From Aequorivita capsosiphonis DSM 23843 (lineage in GTDB: Bacteria; Bacteroidota; Bacteroidia; Flavobacteriales; Flavobacteriaceae), in the NCBI RefSeq assembly GCF_000429125.1, contig NZ_KE386849.1, positions 119,903-183,902 of the forward strand: a stretch of 64,000 nucleotides of DNA, in the 5' to 3' direction. The first letter of the stretch is position 1. The number at the start of each line of letters is the position of its first letter. Position numbers and translations under genes: made by a program. This document shows positions 36,510-46,700 of this stretch, piece by piece. Under the pieces are notes generated by a model, which saw only the letters and a list, made by a program, of their open reading frames with translations, was not told the DNA's origin and did not search any database.

Positions 36510-37041
36510 ATTTTGAATTATCTATATTATAAATGGTTTAAGCAATAATTTAGATTTACGTCAAGTGTTAAGAAATCTACTTCTTTCAATTTGTGAGATT
36601 CTTTCCTCCTTGCATTGTTCTTAATAAGATACTTTCTATTCTCTTTAGTCACTACACTTAATCATTTCCTTTGATCTTTAATACAACTAATCGTTTGAAT
36701 TTTAAGAAATATATGATCTGTTTCAGCTCTAATATATCTGGATTACCCTTCCGTATTCTTGAACAAAGATTTGAAAACAAAATATCTTATTGGGACATAA
36801 TTTCTCCATTAATTTTAAAATATATCCTTTCGAGCTCTTAAAACTGTTTTAATTATTTATATAAAAAATCAAGTGATAAAATATCGATAACTTGTTCAGC
36901 AAATATAAAATAATTTCCTCCAAATGATATCAATAAAAAATGGTCTTCTTTGAAAATCAAAAAAGACCATTCTTGCTTATATATTTTCTTATAAACGAAA
37001 CGTATTTAATTTATTAAAAAGACACGCTTTGTCAAATAAAT
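36510..37041. other. Gene-free leader region
   Basis: 532 AT-rich bases between the EpsG gene and the outer-membrane protein gene, both on the minus strand. It holds the terminator at 36939-36971 and a minus-strand TATATTTG at 36900-36907, which would give the EpsG operon a leader of about 390 bases. I see no frame and no other motif. Confidence 0.45.
36939..36971 (-). terminator. Terminator of the 37 kb outer-membrane gene
   Basis: The stem AATGGTCTT / AAGACCATT (36939-36947 with 36963-36971) is followed on the minus strand by a T run, about 70 bases after the gene's stop. Confidence 0.75.
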
Positions 37042-37707
37042 TTAATCTTCGTAATACCAATCGGCGTGGTTATCCCTTTTACCAAAACTGTAGCTCAAAC
37101 CAATACCAAAATTGAATAAGCCACCAGTTTTATGCTCGTAACTAGCATCTATAAGATCTCCATTATAGGCATAGTGCTGCTTCAGGTTAGCTTGGAATGC
37201 CAAATCTGCAAATACGGTAAAGTTTTTTGAAATTTTAACCTGAGGCATAAGCCCTCCTATAATATTTCCAATATGATCCGTACCTTTGGAACCAGTAGGA
37301 TTGGCAAACGTAACTCCTGCATCTAAGTGAAACAAAAGTCCAAAAGTTTTTTTGAAATCACCTTTTATATTACCAACTTTCCAGAGATTCGCAACACCAC
37401 CAATAGTTACGCGATTGAACTTTATATTGCCCGGGTTATCTGAGTTTTCAAATTTAAGAAAGGAGTAATTTGCTCTTATACCATAAGTATCCGAAATCAT
37501 ATACCGAACACCACCTTGAAATTGCTCAAAAGCACCACCATAATCGCCTAATTTAACAAAATCACTTGGAGCCGCAGGGATATGGTAACCAGTTTGTACC
37601 TCTATAGACCATGGATTGTATGGACGCTCATAATTTTGGGCAGATACAGCCGCACCAATTAGCAAAAATGCCGTAATCGAAAGTATTTTAATATTCAAGA
37701 ACTTCAT
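37042..37707 (-). CDS. OmpA-like beta-barrel outer-membrane protein, no OmpA domain
   Basis: A 221-residue protein with a signal peptide cleaved near LIGAAVSAQ. The rest is a short barrel of alternating hydrophobic strands (WSIEVQTGYHIP, YGIRANYSFLKF, LFNFGIGLSYSF). It is a paralogue of the protein at 42773-43426; both share the pattern ADWY at the C-terminus and GNI in the middle. In larger flavobacterial relatives the HADWY segment is followed by a thrombospondin type-3 and OmpA peptidoglycan-binding region, which is missing here. The function is probably structural. A possible -7 box TATTTTTG lies at 37771-37778. Confidence 0.75.
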   Translation of the reverse strand: MKFLNIKILSITAFLLIGAAVSAQNYERPYNPWSIEVQTGYHIPAAPSDFVKLGDYGGAFEQFQGGVRYMISDTYGIRANYSFLKFENSDNPGNIKFNRVTIGGVANLWKVGNIKGDFKKTFGLLFHLDAGVTFANPTGSKGTDHIGNIIGGLMPQVKISKNFTVFADLAFQANLKQHYAYNGDLIDASYEHKTGGLFNFGIGLSYSFGKRDNHADWYYED

Positions 37708-38158
37708 ATTGGATAGTTTATTTTTTGATTTTTGATTTTTCTTTAGCTTGTTTTATTAACAAACAAGTGGCAAAAATAAGATTATTTTTTTTGAATACTA
37801 ATTTTTTCACAACATATATGGCTTCAATTGTAGGAAAAAGATGAAAAACTCTTCCCTAGGATGTATTATACGGAACATTTATATTAATTTTCACCTAGTA
37901 TTTTCAACTCTTGAACGTGGAGAAATGATTGGAATTACACTCTAAGTGACAAGATAAAAATGTTAGAATAATTAAATGTTAAGTTATGGATCAAATTTAA
38001 GAGCGTTTCCAAATTTCAAGAAACAATTCTACTATCAATAATACTGAAACGAATAAGGCTTTTGTTAATGTTTCCCTCCCGTTCATTATCTAAGTAGGGT
38101 TTTCACCCATTTAAGCTGGACAATAAATTTGGTTTTTTAGAGATTCAGTGTATAAAAC
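37708..38158. other. Gene-free spacer, 451 bases
   Basis: It contains only the possible promoter of the outer-membrane protein gene (TATTTTTG on the minus strand at 37771-37778) and, next to it, a small palindrome CTTGTTttattAACAAACAAG-like. The rest is AT-rich with no gene. Confidence 0.4.
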
Positions 38159-39160
38159 TTAGTCTTTCAAATTTTCCCAATACCATTTTGCGGCTTCGCC
38201 AATACCAGAGTCAATAGCGTGTGTGGGTTTATAACCTAAAAGTCTTTCTGCTTTTTCCACAGAGGCAAGGGAGTGAGGAATATCTCCTTTGCGGTTTGGA
38301 CCGTGTATAATCGCTACTTCTTGGATTTTTTCATCAAAGAAACTCAAGTGTTTTTTGAGCAATTCTGTAAGTTGTACCAATGTAGTTCTATCTCCTACAG
38401 CCGTATTGTACACCTGATTTAAGGCATCTTCATTTTCAGTAGTAATTGATAGCAGATTCATCTGCACTACATTATCTATATAGGTGAAATCTCGAGAATA
38501 GCTCCCATCACCATTAATTACTGGACTAACGTGATCCATAAATTGCTTTACGAAGAGCGGAATTACAGCTGCATATGCACCATTAGGATCCTGACGTCTT
38601 CCGAAAACGTTGAAGTACCGTAAACCAATGGTGTTCAGGCCGTAAGTAGTATTAAATATTTCGGCGTAAAGCTCATTTACATATTTTGTGATCGCATAAG
38701 GAGACAAAGGTTTTCCTATCTTGTCTTCTTCTTTAGGTAAAGATTCACTATCGCCATAAGTAGAGCTACTTGCGGCATAAATAAAACGTTTTACACCTTT
38801 ATCTCTTGCCGCAACTAACATATTTAAAAAACCGCCTACGTTCACATTATTTGAAGTAATTGGGTCATTAATGGAGCGCGGAACCGAACCTAGAGCTGCC
38901 TGATGTAACACGAAGTCTTGATTTAAGCAGGCTTGTTGGCAAGTTTTTAAATCGCAAATATCACCCTCTATCAAGGCGAAGTTTTTATGGCTGAGAAAAG
39001 GAGCGATATTGTGTTTATGTCCGGTAGCAAAATTATCTAAACAGGTAACATTTGCATTTAAGCTTAAAAGCGCTTCGCAGAGGTTAGAGCCTATAAAGCC
39101 GGCTCCACCGGTTACAAGGATATTTTTTTTTGCTAAATTTCTAAATTGTTCTAAATCCAT
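38159..39160 (-). CDS. wbpP: UDP-GlcNAc(A) 4-epimerase (WbpP/TviC-like)
   Basis: A 333-residue SDR epimerase. The NAD-binding motif VTGGAGFIGSNLCEAL follows an N-terminal extension of about 12 residues. The active site is SSSTYGD with YAITKY (Tyr-x3-Lys), and VGDRTTL and RKGDIPHS are sugar contacts typical of the GlcNAc-type epimerases WbpP and TviC. It interconverts UDP-GlcNAc and UDP-GalNAc or their uronic forms. It follows the WbpO-like dehydrogenase by 74 bases, giving a route to UDP-GalNAc uronic acid. Confidence 0.88.
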   Translation of the reverse strand: MDLEQFRNLAKKNILVTGGAGFIGSNLCEALLSLNANVTCLDNFATGHKHNIAPFLSHKNFALIEGDICDLKTCQQACLNQDFVLHQAALGSVPRSINDPITSNNVNVGGFLNMLVAARDKGVKRFIYAASSSTYGDSESLPKEEDKIGKPLSPYAITKYVNELYAEIFNTTYGLNTIGLRYFNVFGRRQDPNGAYAAVIPLFVKQFMDHVSPVINGDGSYSRDFTYIDNVVQMNLLSITTENEDALNQVYNTAVGDRTTLVQLTELLKKHLSFFDEKIQEVAIIHGPNRKGDIPHSLASVEKAERLLGYKPTHAIDSGIGEAAKWYWENLKD

Positions 39161-39173
39161 TATTTTCTAGATG

Positions 39174-39208
39174 TGAGACTTGAGACTTTAGATTTGAGAC
39201 GTGAGATG
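39174..39208. repeat. Heptamer array (TGAGACT family)
   Basis: Five in-register heptads, TGAGACT, TGAGACT, TTAGATT, TGAGACG and TGAGATG, in the 74-base gap between the WbpO-like and WbpP-like genes. Confidence 0.75.
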
Positions 39209-39234
39209 TTAAAAATTCACCAGCTACCGTCTAG

Positions 39235-40620
39235 TTACAGTTTTCCAGAAGCATTCTTCAACACGCCCTTTACGTCATATACTATTGCCGTTTCTTTCTT
39301 AAAAGGTTCTAGGTCTAGGTTCAAAAACTCATTATGTGCTACTCCCAAAATGATTCCATCGAACTTGCCATTCTTTAATGAGTCGATAGTTTCTATTCCG
39401 TATTCCTTTTTAACTTCCTCAGGCTTTGCCCAAGGATCATATGTAGTCACTTTAATACCGTAATCACAAAGGGATTGCACTACATCAACAATTTTCGTAT
39501 TTCGTACGTCTGGGCAATTTTCCTTAAAGGTAACCCCTAGCATCAACACTTCTGCCGAACCGATAGCAATTCCTTTTTTAATCATACATTTCACAACTTG
39601 TGAGGCTACATATTCACCCATGGAGTCGTTCAATCTTCGACCCGCCAAAATAATTTCGGGATGATAGCCTAGTTCTTGGGCTTTTTGCGCTAAATAATAA
39701 GGATCTACACCAATACAATGTCCCCCAACTAATCCTGGTTTAAATGGTAAAAAGTTCCATTTGGTTCCGGCAGCTTTAAGAACTTCATGAGTATCGATTT
39801 CAAGAAGATTAAAGATTTTTGCGAGTTCATTCACAAATGCAATATTGATATCGCGCTGCGAATTCTCAATAACTTTAGCAGCTTCTGCTACCTTAATGCT
39901 CGGTGCCAAATAAGTTCCTGCTGTGATTACTGAAGCGTATAGCTCATTAATAGCCTTAGCAGATTCTGATGTAGAACCTGCAGTTATTTTAAGTATTTTA
40001 TCTACGGTATGTTGCTTATCGCCCGGATTGATTCGTTCTGGAGAATAACCCACAAAGAAGCCGGTGTTAAACTTTAAACCACTCTCTTTTTCCAAAACTG
40101 GAACACATTCCTCTTCTGTAACTCCTGGGTAAACAGTAGATTCATAAATAACGGTATCGCCTTTTTTCAGAACATGCCCCACAGTTTCGCTTGCCGCGTA
40201 CAATGGTCTTAAAACTGGCCGGTGATTCTTATCAACAGGCGTTGGAACAGTTACTATAAAGTAGTTGCAACCTTGAATATCCATAAGATCGGTACTGCAA
40301 AAGAGACCGTTCTTTATAATTTCTGATTTGCTTTCTATTCCTTCTTCCTCCAATATATTAGCGAGTGCGCCAATGGGATTCGCATTAAGTAACACTTTCT
40401 GCAATACTTCATCTTCTACTTCTAGCGTACTATCGTGACCACTTTGGAGCTCTTCCACCCTACTTTTATTGATGTCAAAACCTACAACCGGATATTTTGT
40501 AGCGAAGAGACGGGCCAAAGGTAGCCCTACATAGCCTAATCCTATAACGCCAATCTTTATTGCTTTATCGCTACTTGATTCCTGCGACTGATTTTTGGGG
40601 GATGATTTAAAAACTTCCAT
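39235..40620 (-). CDS. wbpO: UDP-N-acetylhexosamine 6-dehydrogenase (WbpO/TviB-like)
   Basis: A 461-residue nucleotide-sugar dehydrogenase making the uronic acid. The NAD-binding motif [17 protein letters not shown] begins near residue 25. The catalytic Cys is in [16 protein letters not shown] near 300, and the C-terminal UDP-binding domain contains [16 protein letters not shown]. The [11 protein letters not shown] segment and overall length place it with UDP-GalNAc/GlcNAc dehydrogenases rather than with UDP-glucose 6-dehydrogenases. Upstream, a TATCTTTG box lies at 40701-40708 on the minus strand. Confidence 0.88.
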   Translation of the reverse strand: MEVFKSSPKNQSQESSSDKAIKIGVIGLGYVGLPLARLFATKYPVVGFDINKSRVEELQSGHDSTLEVEDEVLQKVLLNANPIGALANILEEEGIESKSEIIKNGLFCSTDLMDIQGCNYFIVTVPTPVDKNHRPVLRPLYAASETVGHVLKKGDTVIYESTVYPGVTEEECVPVLEKESGLKFNTGFFVGYSPERINPGDKQHTVDKILKITAGSTSESAKAINELYASVITAGTYLAPSIKVAEAAKVIENSQRDINIAFVNELAKIFNLLEIDTHEVLKAAGTKWNFLPFKPGLVGGHCIGVDPYYLAQKAQELGYHPEIILAGRRLNDSMGEYVASQVVKCMIKKGIAIGSAEVLMLGVTFKENCPDVRNTKIVDVVQSLCDYGIKVTTYDPWAKPEEVKKEYGIETIDSLKNGKFDGIILGVAHNEFLNLDLEPFKKETAIVYDVKGVLKNASGKL

Positions 40621-40700
40621 AAGTATTTGTTGTCTTTTGTTAAATCCAGAATTATTGAGTCACAGTATAATATCTATACCAGACTTAAATTTGGTGGCCG

Positions 40701-40708
40701 CAAAGATA
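40701..40708 (-). promoter_or_regulatory. -7 promoter box for wbpO-wbpP
   Basis: Minus-strand TATCTTTG, about 80 bases before the dehydrogenase start. A -33 element is not clear. Confidence 0.45.
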
Positions 40709-41101
40709 AAAAACCCTATTTGTTAAAATACTAAATTTTGAAGGTTAAATGTTAATTGTTTGTTTCCGACTATGGAGCGCTTCCGCTTATCTCGATTATA
40801 ATTTCTATTTCACCAACTCCTTCCTCATATAAAAAATTGATATCACATTCCCGAAAGTTCCTTGCCGCAGAGTTTAGCAATCATGCTATTGCTCCAGTGT
40901 CTCGCTAAATTTAAAATCAAACTAGATGAATAGGCCGATTTCAGCTATTTCGTTTTCGATTTCGATATGGATTTCGATATAGAACTTTTAATATGGCAAT
41001 TAATTATCAAATCATTACAAATGAAGTTAATATGCAAAAGTATGAGGGCAACGAATTTTGAGAACCTAAGCATAGTCATAATTGAATATTTTTCTTTTTT
41101 A

Positions 41102-41109
41102 TATATTTG
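41102..41109 (+). promoter_or_regulatory. -7 promoter box of a decayed gene
   Basis: TATATTTG lies 31 bases before the ATG of the pseudogene at 41141, so the original promoter seems kept. Confidence 0.4.
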
Positions 41110-41140
41110 CCGATAAAATTGGCCTCTCTAAATAACCTAC

Positions 41141-41660
41141 ATGAAAGAAAAACTACTTTCTCTATATCTCTTACTATTTTCTTTCTCCGTCGTTTCCCAA
41201 AATGAAGATGCTGCAAAAGCTTTTGATAGTATCTTCTAGTTATGTTTTTTGCTATTATTCCAATTGTTTTATTTTTTTGCAACTTATAACTATCGAAAAA
41301 GCAAGGATATATTAAAGGTCGCTGGAAGTTTAACTAATTATATTTCTAAATAGAATCCAAATAATAATAAAACAAGCGATTTAAATATTCCTCAAAAAAC
41401 AGCCGAGGATATTCTACTGAAGTTAAAAGAGTATAAAGCTTCACACAAATTTTTAGACAAAAACATGTCCTTTTCAAGGTTAGTGTCAGGTTAAAATAGC
41501 TACGAAAAGTATTTGCAACAGGTTCTTAGAAACGATAGAAACACTTATATAAATGACAAACGAATCCAATAAAATTGTCAACAAGTTAAAAACAGATCCA
41601 AAGTATTTAATCTACAAAAATAAGTTACTTAACAAAAGAAAGCAGCTTTTCTTCGCATAG
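41141..41660 (+). pseudogene. Decayed AraC-type regulator with membrane segment
   Basis: A remnant of the Bacteroidota regulators that carry a signal peptide, TPR repeats, one TM helix and an AraC-type helix-turn-helix. The frame opens with MKEKLLSLYLLLFSF and a signal-peptide end, then a TAG at 41237. In the same frame a hydrophobic segment with a YNYRKSK tail follows, then a TAG at 41351. A linker and first helix with IPQKTAEDILLKLKEYKAS then HKFLDKNMSFSRL come next, and a TAA at 41492. EKYLQQVLRNDRNTYINDKR follows, with a frameshift near 41571 into NKIVNKLKTDPKYL. The whole TPR region and the second half of the DNA-binding domain are gone. Three stops, a shift and two losses make function unlikely. 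Confidence 0.8.
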
Positions 41661-41813
41661 TAAGTTTTCCGCAGATTTCAAACGTGATTTAATCTAATCG
41701 CCTTCCGAAATTATCTCTAGTTTAAAGAAATAAATCTCATTTTCATTTTTGAAAATTTTTAAAGAAACAACATTAACTCCAAAGTTAAAAAAAGGCTAAA
41801 CCCTCTCTTATAA

Positions 41814-41844
41814 TTGCGCTACAAGAAGGCTTTGGTTATCTTTG
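41814..41844 (+). promoter_or_regulatory. Promoter of the Dps-like gene
   Basis: TTG at 41814-41816, a 20-base spacer and TATCTTTG at 41837-41844, a very good Bacteroidota promoter. The ATG lies 24 bases further on. Confidence 0.7.
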
Positions 41845-41868
41845 GGAAAACCTTTAAAAACAAACAAC

Positions 41869-42366
41869 ATGGGCTATTTAAACCTCGATAAAGAGAAAAC
41901 TACACATACTGCAAAAGAACTAAATATCCTCTTGGCAGATTATCACTTATACTATCAAAAACTTAGAAATTTTCACTGGAATGTTGTTGGGAATAACTTC
42001 TTCGATCTTCATATAAAATTTGAAGAAATGTATGAAGATGCGAAACTAAAAGTGGATGAAATTGCCGAACGTATTTTAACGCTTCGTTTTCAACCGACAA
42101 GTAATTTTACCAATTACTTAAAAATGAGCAGTATTAAAGAATCTTCGGAAGAGACTAAAGATATGGAAATGGTAAAAATATTACTCGAAGATCACGGAAA
42201 GCTTCTGAAGCAAATGCGAAAAGTGATTGAAAAAGCAGACAAGGCAGGCGATGAAGGAACAATTGATATGATTGGTGGATTTATTGGTCATATTGAAAAA
42301 ATAAGTTGGATGCTCGATGCTTGGACTATGAAGACTGGAGCAAGTCATCCGGAAGCTGAAAAGTAA
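41869..42366 (+). CDS. Dps-like ferritin-family protein
   Basis: A 165-residue four-helix-bundle protein that oxidises and stores iron and can protect DNA. The ferroxidase segment is RNFHWNVVGNNFFDLHIKFEEMYED, written here in two parts: the His of NFHWNV and the Asp/Glu of DLHIKFEEMYED. A helix WMLDAW lies near the C-terminus. I start at the ATG at 41869 (MGYLNLDK), since the frame opened by TTG at 41842 begins inside the -7 box. The gene has its own strong promoter and terminator, so it is monocistronic. Confidence 0.88.
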   Translation: MGYLNLDKEKTTHTAKELNILLADYHLYYQKLRNFHWNVVGNNFFDLHIKFEEMYEDAKLKVDEIAERILTLRFQPTSNFTNYLKMSSIKESSEETKDMEMVKILLEDHGKLLKQMRKVIEKADKAGDEGTIDMIGGFIGHIEKISWMLDAWTMKTGASHPEAEK

Positions 42367-42772
42367 ACGCTAAGAAGTAGAAAGAATATAAATTAGAAAA
42401 CGGGGGAAGATTGAAAGTAAATTCAATCTTCCCCCGTTTTTGATTAGGGCGTATTGCTTAAAAATTATAAGAAATTGGACTTTATTTTTTGTATTTATAG
42501 ATTTGGAGCACTAAACATCATTATCTTTTAGCCGCCCTTTCCAAATCCGAGAGAGCCTATCGTCGCTTTGAGCCTAACTAGCTTCGGAAAGTTTAAACTT
42601 TATTCACTTATATCGGAGGTTCTTCAACTCAATTTGTTAATCAAAAGCCAAACAAAGGTTAAGCTAATGCGTTTATAACAAAAAGCATTTATTTTCGCCG
42701 AGGTGAAATAAACCCCAATCCTACTTTAATGTTGGATTTTTAATTAACCCGAAATTTTTCTTTATCAAAAAA
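42367..42772. other. Gene-free spacer, 406 bases
   Basis: The Dps terminator occupies 42397-42441. The remainder is AT-rich. Near 42690 a palindrome-like TTTATTTTCGCCGAGGTGAA is followed by ATAAA, overlapping an imperfect -7 box (TATTTTCG), which may be the start region of the barrel protein gene. Confidence 0.4.
42397..42441 (+). terminator. Strong terminator after the Dps-like gene
   Basis: A near-perfect stem of about 19 bp (arms 42397-42415 and 42422-42440, core CGGGGGAAGATTGAA) with a short loop and a T run follows the gene by 30 bases. Confidence 0.9.
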
Positions 42773-43426
42773 GTGACCTTATTGCATTATCTTCCCTACT
42801 ATTTCGTTTTCCTTTATTTACTATGTGGTTCCACTATGATGGCCCAAGATTCCAAATTCAACCATTGGTCAGCTGAGCTTACGACTGGTATTCATGCACC
42901 TTTAACCCGCAGTAAAGGCCCTTCGCGTTCAGAATATATAGCCTTTAAACAATTTGAGTTGGCGGGTAGGTATATGTTTTCTGAAAATTTTGGAATAAAA
43001 GGGCATTACGCCTATAATCGTTTTGCCGATCCAAATAACTCCCAAATGGGAATAAGCCTGAACAGAATAGGCTTGGAAGGAGTTGCCAATATTGGCAAGC
43101 TATTAAATGTAGATTACCGTCTTCGTGAACTTCTTGGACTACTGTTCCACACAGGTTTGGGAGTTACACTGGCCAGTCCATCTAGCGCTAACGATATTGA
43201 TAAAATAGGTAATGTTATCCTCGGCTTTACTGGGGAAATAAAGTTAAATGATCGCTTCACACTCTTAGGAGACATGACCTACGTTGCCAACTTTAAACAA
43301 CAATACCGTTTCAATGGAACAGTGGTAAAAAACATTGAAAGCCTTGAAATACAAAGCTTTGTCAACTTAAGCATCGGTTTAATGTACAATTTGGGAGATG
43401 GAAAATATCACGCTGATTGGTATTAG
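42773..43426 (+). CDS. OmpA-like beta-barrel outer-membrane protein, no OmpA domain
   Basis: A 217-residue barrel protein paralogous to 37042-37707. Its hydrophobic leader (YYFVFLYLLCGSTMMAQ) looks like a signal peptide. Strands such as WSAELTTGIHAP and FGIKGHYAYNRF align with the other copy. It ends at HADWY, exactly where OmpA-domain relatives continue. No ATG precedes the leader in frame; GTG at 42773 (or TTG at 42782) must be the start, so the start is uncertain. The stop codon TAG is also the first three bases of a TAGTCGG heptamer array. Confidence 0.7.
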   Translation: MTLLHYLPYYFVFLYLLCGSTMMAQDSKFNHWSAELTTGIHAPLTRSKGPSRSEYIAFKQFELAGRYMFSENFGIKGHYAYNRFADPNNSQMGISLNRIGLEGVANIGKLLNVDYRLRELLGLLFHTGLGVTLASPSSANDIDKIGNVILGFTGEIKLNDRFTLLGDMTYVANFKQQYRFNGTVVKNIESLEIQSFVNLSIGLMYNLGDGKYHADWY

Positions 43427-43477
43427 TCGGTAGTCGGTAGTCGGTAGTCGGTAGTCGGTAGTCGGTAGTCGGTAGTC
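43424..43477. repeat. Heptamer array, 7.7 x TAGTCGG
   Basis: Seven perfect TAGTCGG units and a partial eighth, in strict register. The first unit overlaps the stop codon of the barrel-protein gene. It opens composite copy D. Confidence 0.9.
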
Positions 43478-43660
43478 AAAAATAAAAATTCCAAATGGCG
43501 AGCACCAAATAATAAAAAACTACAAAAAACAAATACTAAAATCAAGTGAAAATGTGGCAGGTGGCATTAGCAGTAGGCAGTGGAGATTTGGTAAAAAAAC
43601 AAAGGACACTATAATAACAATTCACTAATTTTCTTCAACTTCAACATCAGGTTTTTTTAT
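43424..43660. repeat. Composite intergenic repeat, copy D
   Basis: The heptamer array is followed by CAA-ending heptads (ATTCCAA, ATGGCGA, GCACCAA), further heptads GTGGCAG, GTGGCAT, TAGCAGT and AGGCAGT (43555-43582), a core GTGGAGATTTGGTAAAAAAAC and a TTCAACTTCAAC hexad run. After it, a GC-rich palindrome-like stretch at 43701-43760 separates the convergent genes. Confidence 0.7.
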
Positions 43661-43764
43661 TACGAGATTTTTTTAGTAAACAGGCTTCAAATATGGAATA
43701 AGTATTCCCCCTTGGGCTTATCTGCCCTCCTCCGGCGGGTAAACTGGGAGGAAAGGGCAAGGGT

Positions 43765-46700
43765 CTAAAAATCAAAGCCCAATCCAAATGCAACGCGCGT
43801 ACTTTCTTTTGAATTGAATGCACTCACGTTGGCATGAAGCCCTCCAACTCCATCAATCCAAAAACCGCCACCAAAAGAATTGTGCCACTTTTTTGAAATA
43901 TTATCTTTTAGCCAAACTCTTCCTAAATCAGCACCTCCATATATCCCCATTTGAAAAGGTCTTACTCCAATTTTAAAAGATGGTAGGGTATATCTAAGAT
44001 CGGCATTTCCCACCAAAAAGGATTTTCCGGTAAAGCGTTGTTCCCTAAATCCACGTAAGCCATTGTCTCCTCCTAAGCTATTGGCTTGATAAAACTGATA
44101 ATTCTCTTGGAAATTAACTTGATAGCGGAGATTCGTTTTTAGTATTATCTTTCTGTTTTGGGTGAGTGTATTATAAAACCCAATCCGCGTTTTTAAAAAC
44201 CCGAAAGCCTTATCCATATTCTCCAAGTTATCCGTCACCCCCACTTTTAAATCGAACATCATCCCAACAGTAGGATTGACAGCGTCATCATAACTCCTAT
44301 AATTGTAGATTCCTTCTAAAGTGCCGTAATACGAAGTTTCCCCTTTATTCCATACAGGAACCGCTGATATAAAATTATTTGGTAGCTTATTTACTTCATA
44401 AGCATCAAATGAAGCCTGTAATTTAAAGAAACTACCAAAATTACTGTTGCGAAGCAAACCTAGATTCGCCGACATTTGCTGTACTTCTACCCTATTGTAA
44501 GAATAGCCTTCGGCAGCCTGCCAATTTTTTGTTTCATTACCATAGCCGAAAAAGTTTCTGGTGTAATTCGGACTTGTAAAACGGCCACCAAGACTCAGGT
44601 TTAAATTGTTAATTACATTAGCAAACTCTCCTTCATAAGTGACCTCAAAGCTATTGCGATCCGTAAAATAAGCAGCGTTAAACCTGTGTTGTTGCGAAAA
44701 AGGATTTCGTTGGTAGCTGTCCACTCTAAAAACATATTGAAGTGCCGCACGAAATCCATCATCGGGATTAAAGCCTATTGCCGAAACTAGGCCGTTGGAA
44801 CGTTCTAATTGTTTTCGATAATCGTAAACATTCAAGTTGTAAACATTTGTAAAGCGTAAATTGCCACCGTTTTTCTCTAAAACAGTATCATCCTTCTTTT
44901 CAAAATCATACACTTTTACGCGTTGGCCTTGCTTCAGCTCATAAACATCACTGCCTTGTCCGCCAATCAATCTTAGAAAGATTAAATTGTTTTCTTTTCC
45001 ATCAACAACAAATTTATCCTTTCCCGACAGCCCATAAATCCACAGCTCTTTGGTGTCTTTTGTTAAAAAAGTGCGGTCGATAAGTGTATCGGACTTTACT
45101 CCATTTATAATATTAAAGCTTCTAACGTTTGTTCTTCCTTCGGGCAAACGCGTTATTTCAAAAAGATCGTCATAGTCTGTTCCTACGATAGTCTGTAAAT
45201 AAGAAAGATACGTGTAATAGTTGTCTGCAATTTCAACCAGATTCTCCTTTCTCTCCTTCAATTTTCCCTTTATTTCTTCCAAAGATTCATCTTGCACTTC
45301 TTTAGGAATAGCATTAAAAGCTTTTTCTATCACTTCATCAGAAATGCTATCCTGCAATATTTTTGCAAGATATTTCCATTGGTTTCTGCCAGAGTTTCTT
45401 AATAAAGCCCTATCCAGAATAACTCCTTCTTTATTAAACCATGGTAGGTTCGTTAAGGTTTTGCCATAGACATGACTTTGTTTGGTTCCACTAAATAAGG
45501 ATCGGGTTATGTCTAGGATATTTCCTTCAAAACTTGAAAAAGCATTATCTCTGTTTGTTGGGATGGGAACAAATACATTCTTTTCTTGTAAATTTTTATA
45601 TTCAGCCCAACGCCAATGGTCAGGGCTACGATCCCAATTTCCTATTAGCATATCGAAGAGGCGTGATTTGATATAATTCTCTTCATCCACAAAAACATCA
45701 CCCGTTTTTCTAGTTTTTGTGAGAATATCATCCGTAGTTTCGACCTCATCTGGATATTTAAACAGTCCTTCCCCTTCGCTTTTCTCTGAAGGTTCAATTG
45801 AAATTAGATATAGTTCATCCCCATAATTTTCATTATAATTTCCGAGTGATTTTTGTTTGGGCACATAATAAAGCTCCGGGCTGGTATAAAAGATATCCAC
45901 TGCCTTCGCCATTTCAGGAATGGATAAAATTGCATAGGGATGTGTAGCGGTATAAAAGGTAAAATCCTGTCCTTTTATAGAAGAAACATCTACACTTTCA
46001 ACTTCAGAAGGCTTATTATCGTCATCTTCAAAAACGATTTGTTTTGAAATCTGAAGTGCCTTCTTGCCCATGGATCTCATTTGGTATCGATTGCCCTTTT
46101 TATCAATTAAAATAAGCGAGTTATAATCGGCAGCTTTATTTTCATATTTTACCTTTAAACCTCCAAACAAAGTATCTAAAGAAGCCACTTGAGCTTTAAC
46201 AGGTTGTGAGTAGGCATCTTTATACTTAGCGCCCCAAACGGTTTTAAAGAACAGAGCTTCCCTTATACTGTCTTGTTTATAGATGGGTACGGTGTATTCC
46301 TGCGGAAATATTTCAGGATATTTTGAAACATCCACGTTTTTTGGTGCGGGAATAACTTCCTTTTGAAAAATAAGCGCTGGTTTAAAGTTTTCTCCTTTAA
46401 CAAAATAACGCACCCAAGAAGAACCATCCTCAAAAACATCCAAAACCGCAAAACCTTGAGCCCCCGTACTGAAAAAGCCATCCTTTCCTGTTGCTGCGTA
46501 AGATTCCTTAGAACCTGCTCCAGAAACAATTTGATAAAATCCATCTTTTTCTATATACTGAAGATTGTGATCGTGACCCGAAACAAAAACCAATCGTTGA
46601 TTGTTTTTAGCCAACTTTTGCAACCTCAACATTAAATTATTGTAAAGCTCATTATACCTGTCCTGCACAGAAACGCCGCCTTGAGAGCGTATTTGGACTA

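Larger units (their letters stand above)
40621..41140. other. Gene-free spacer, 520 bases
   Basis: Holds the wbpO promoter box and a run of TTTCGA-type hexamers (GATTTCGATATGGATTTCGA near 40955-40978), and the -7 box of the decayed gene to the right. No intact gene. Confidence 0.45.

Noticed and set aside
41842-41868. A TTG start giving nine extra residues on the Dps-like protein
   Set aside because: TTG lies inside the -7 box of the promoter, and the ATG at 41869 gives the family's usual length.
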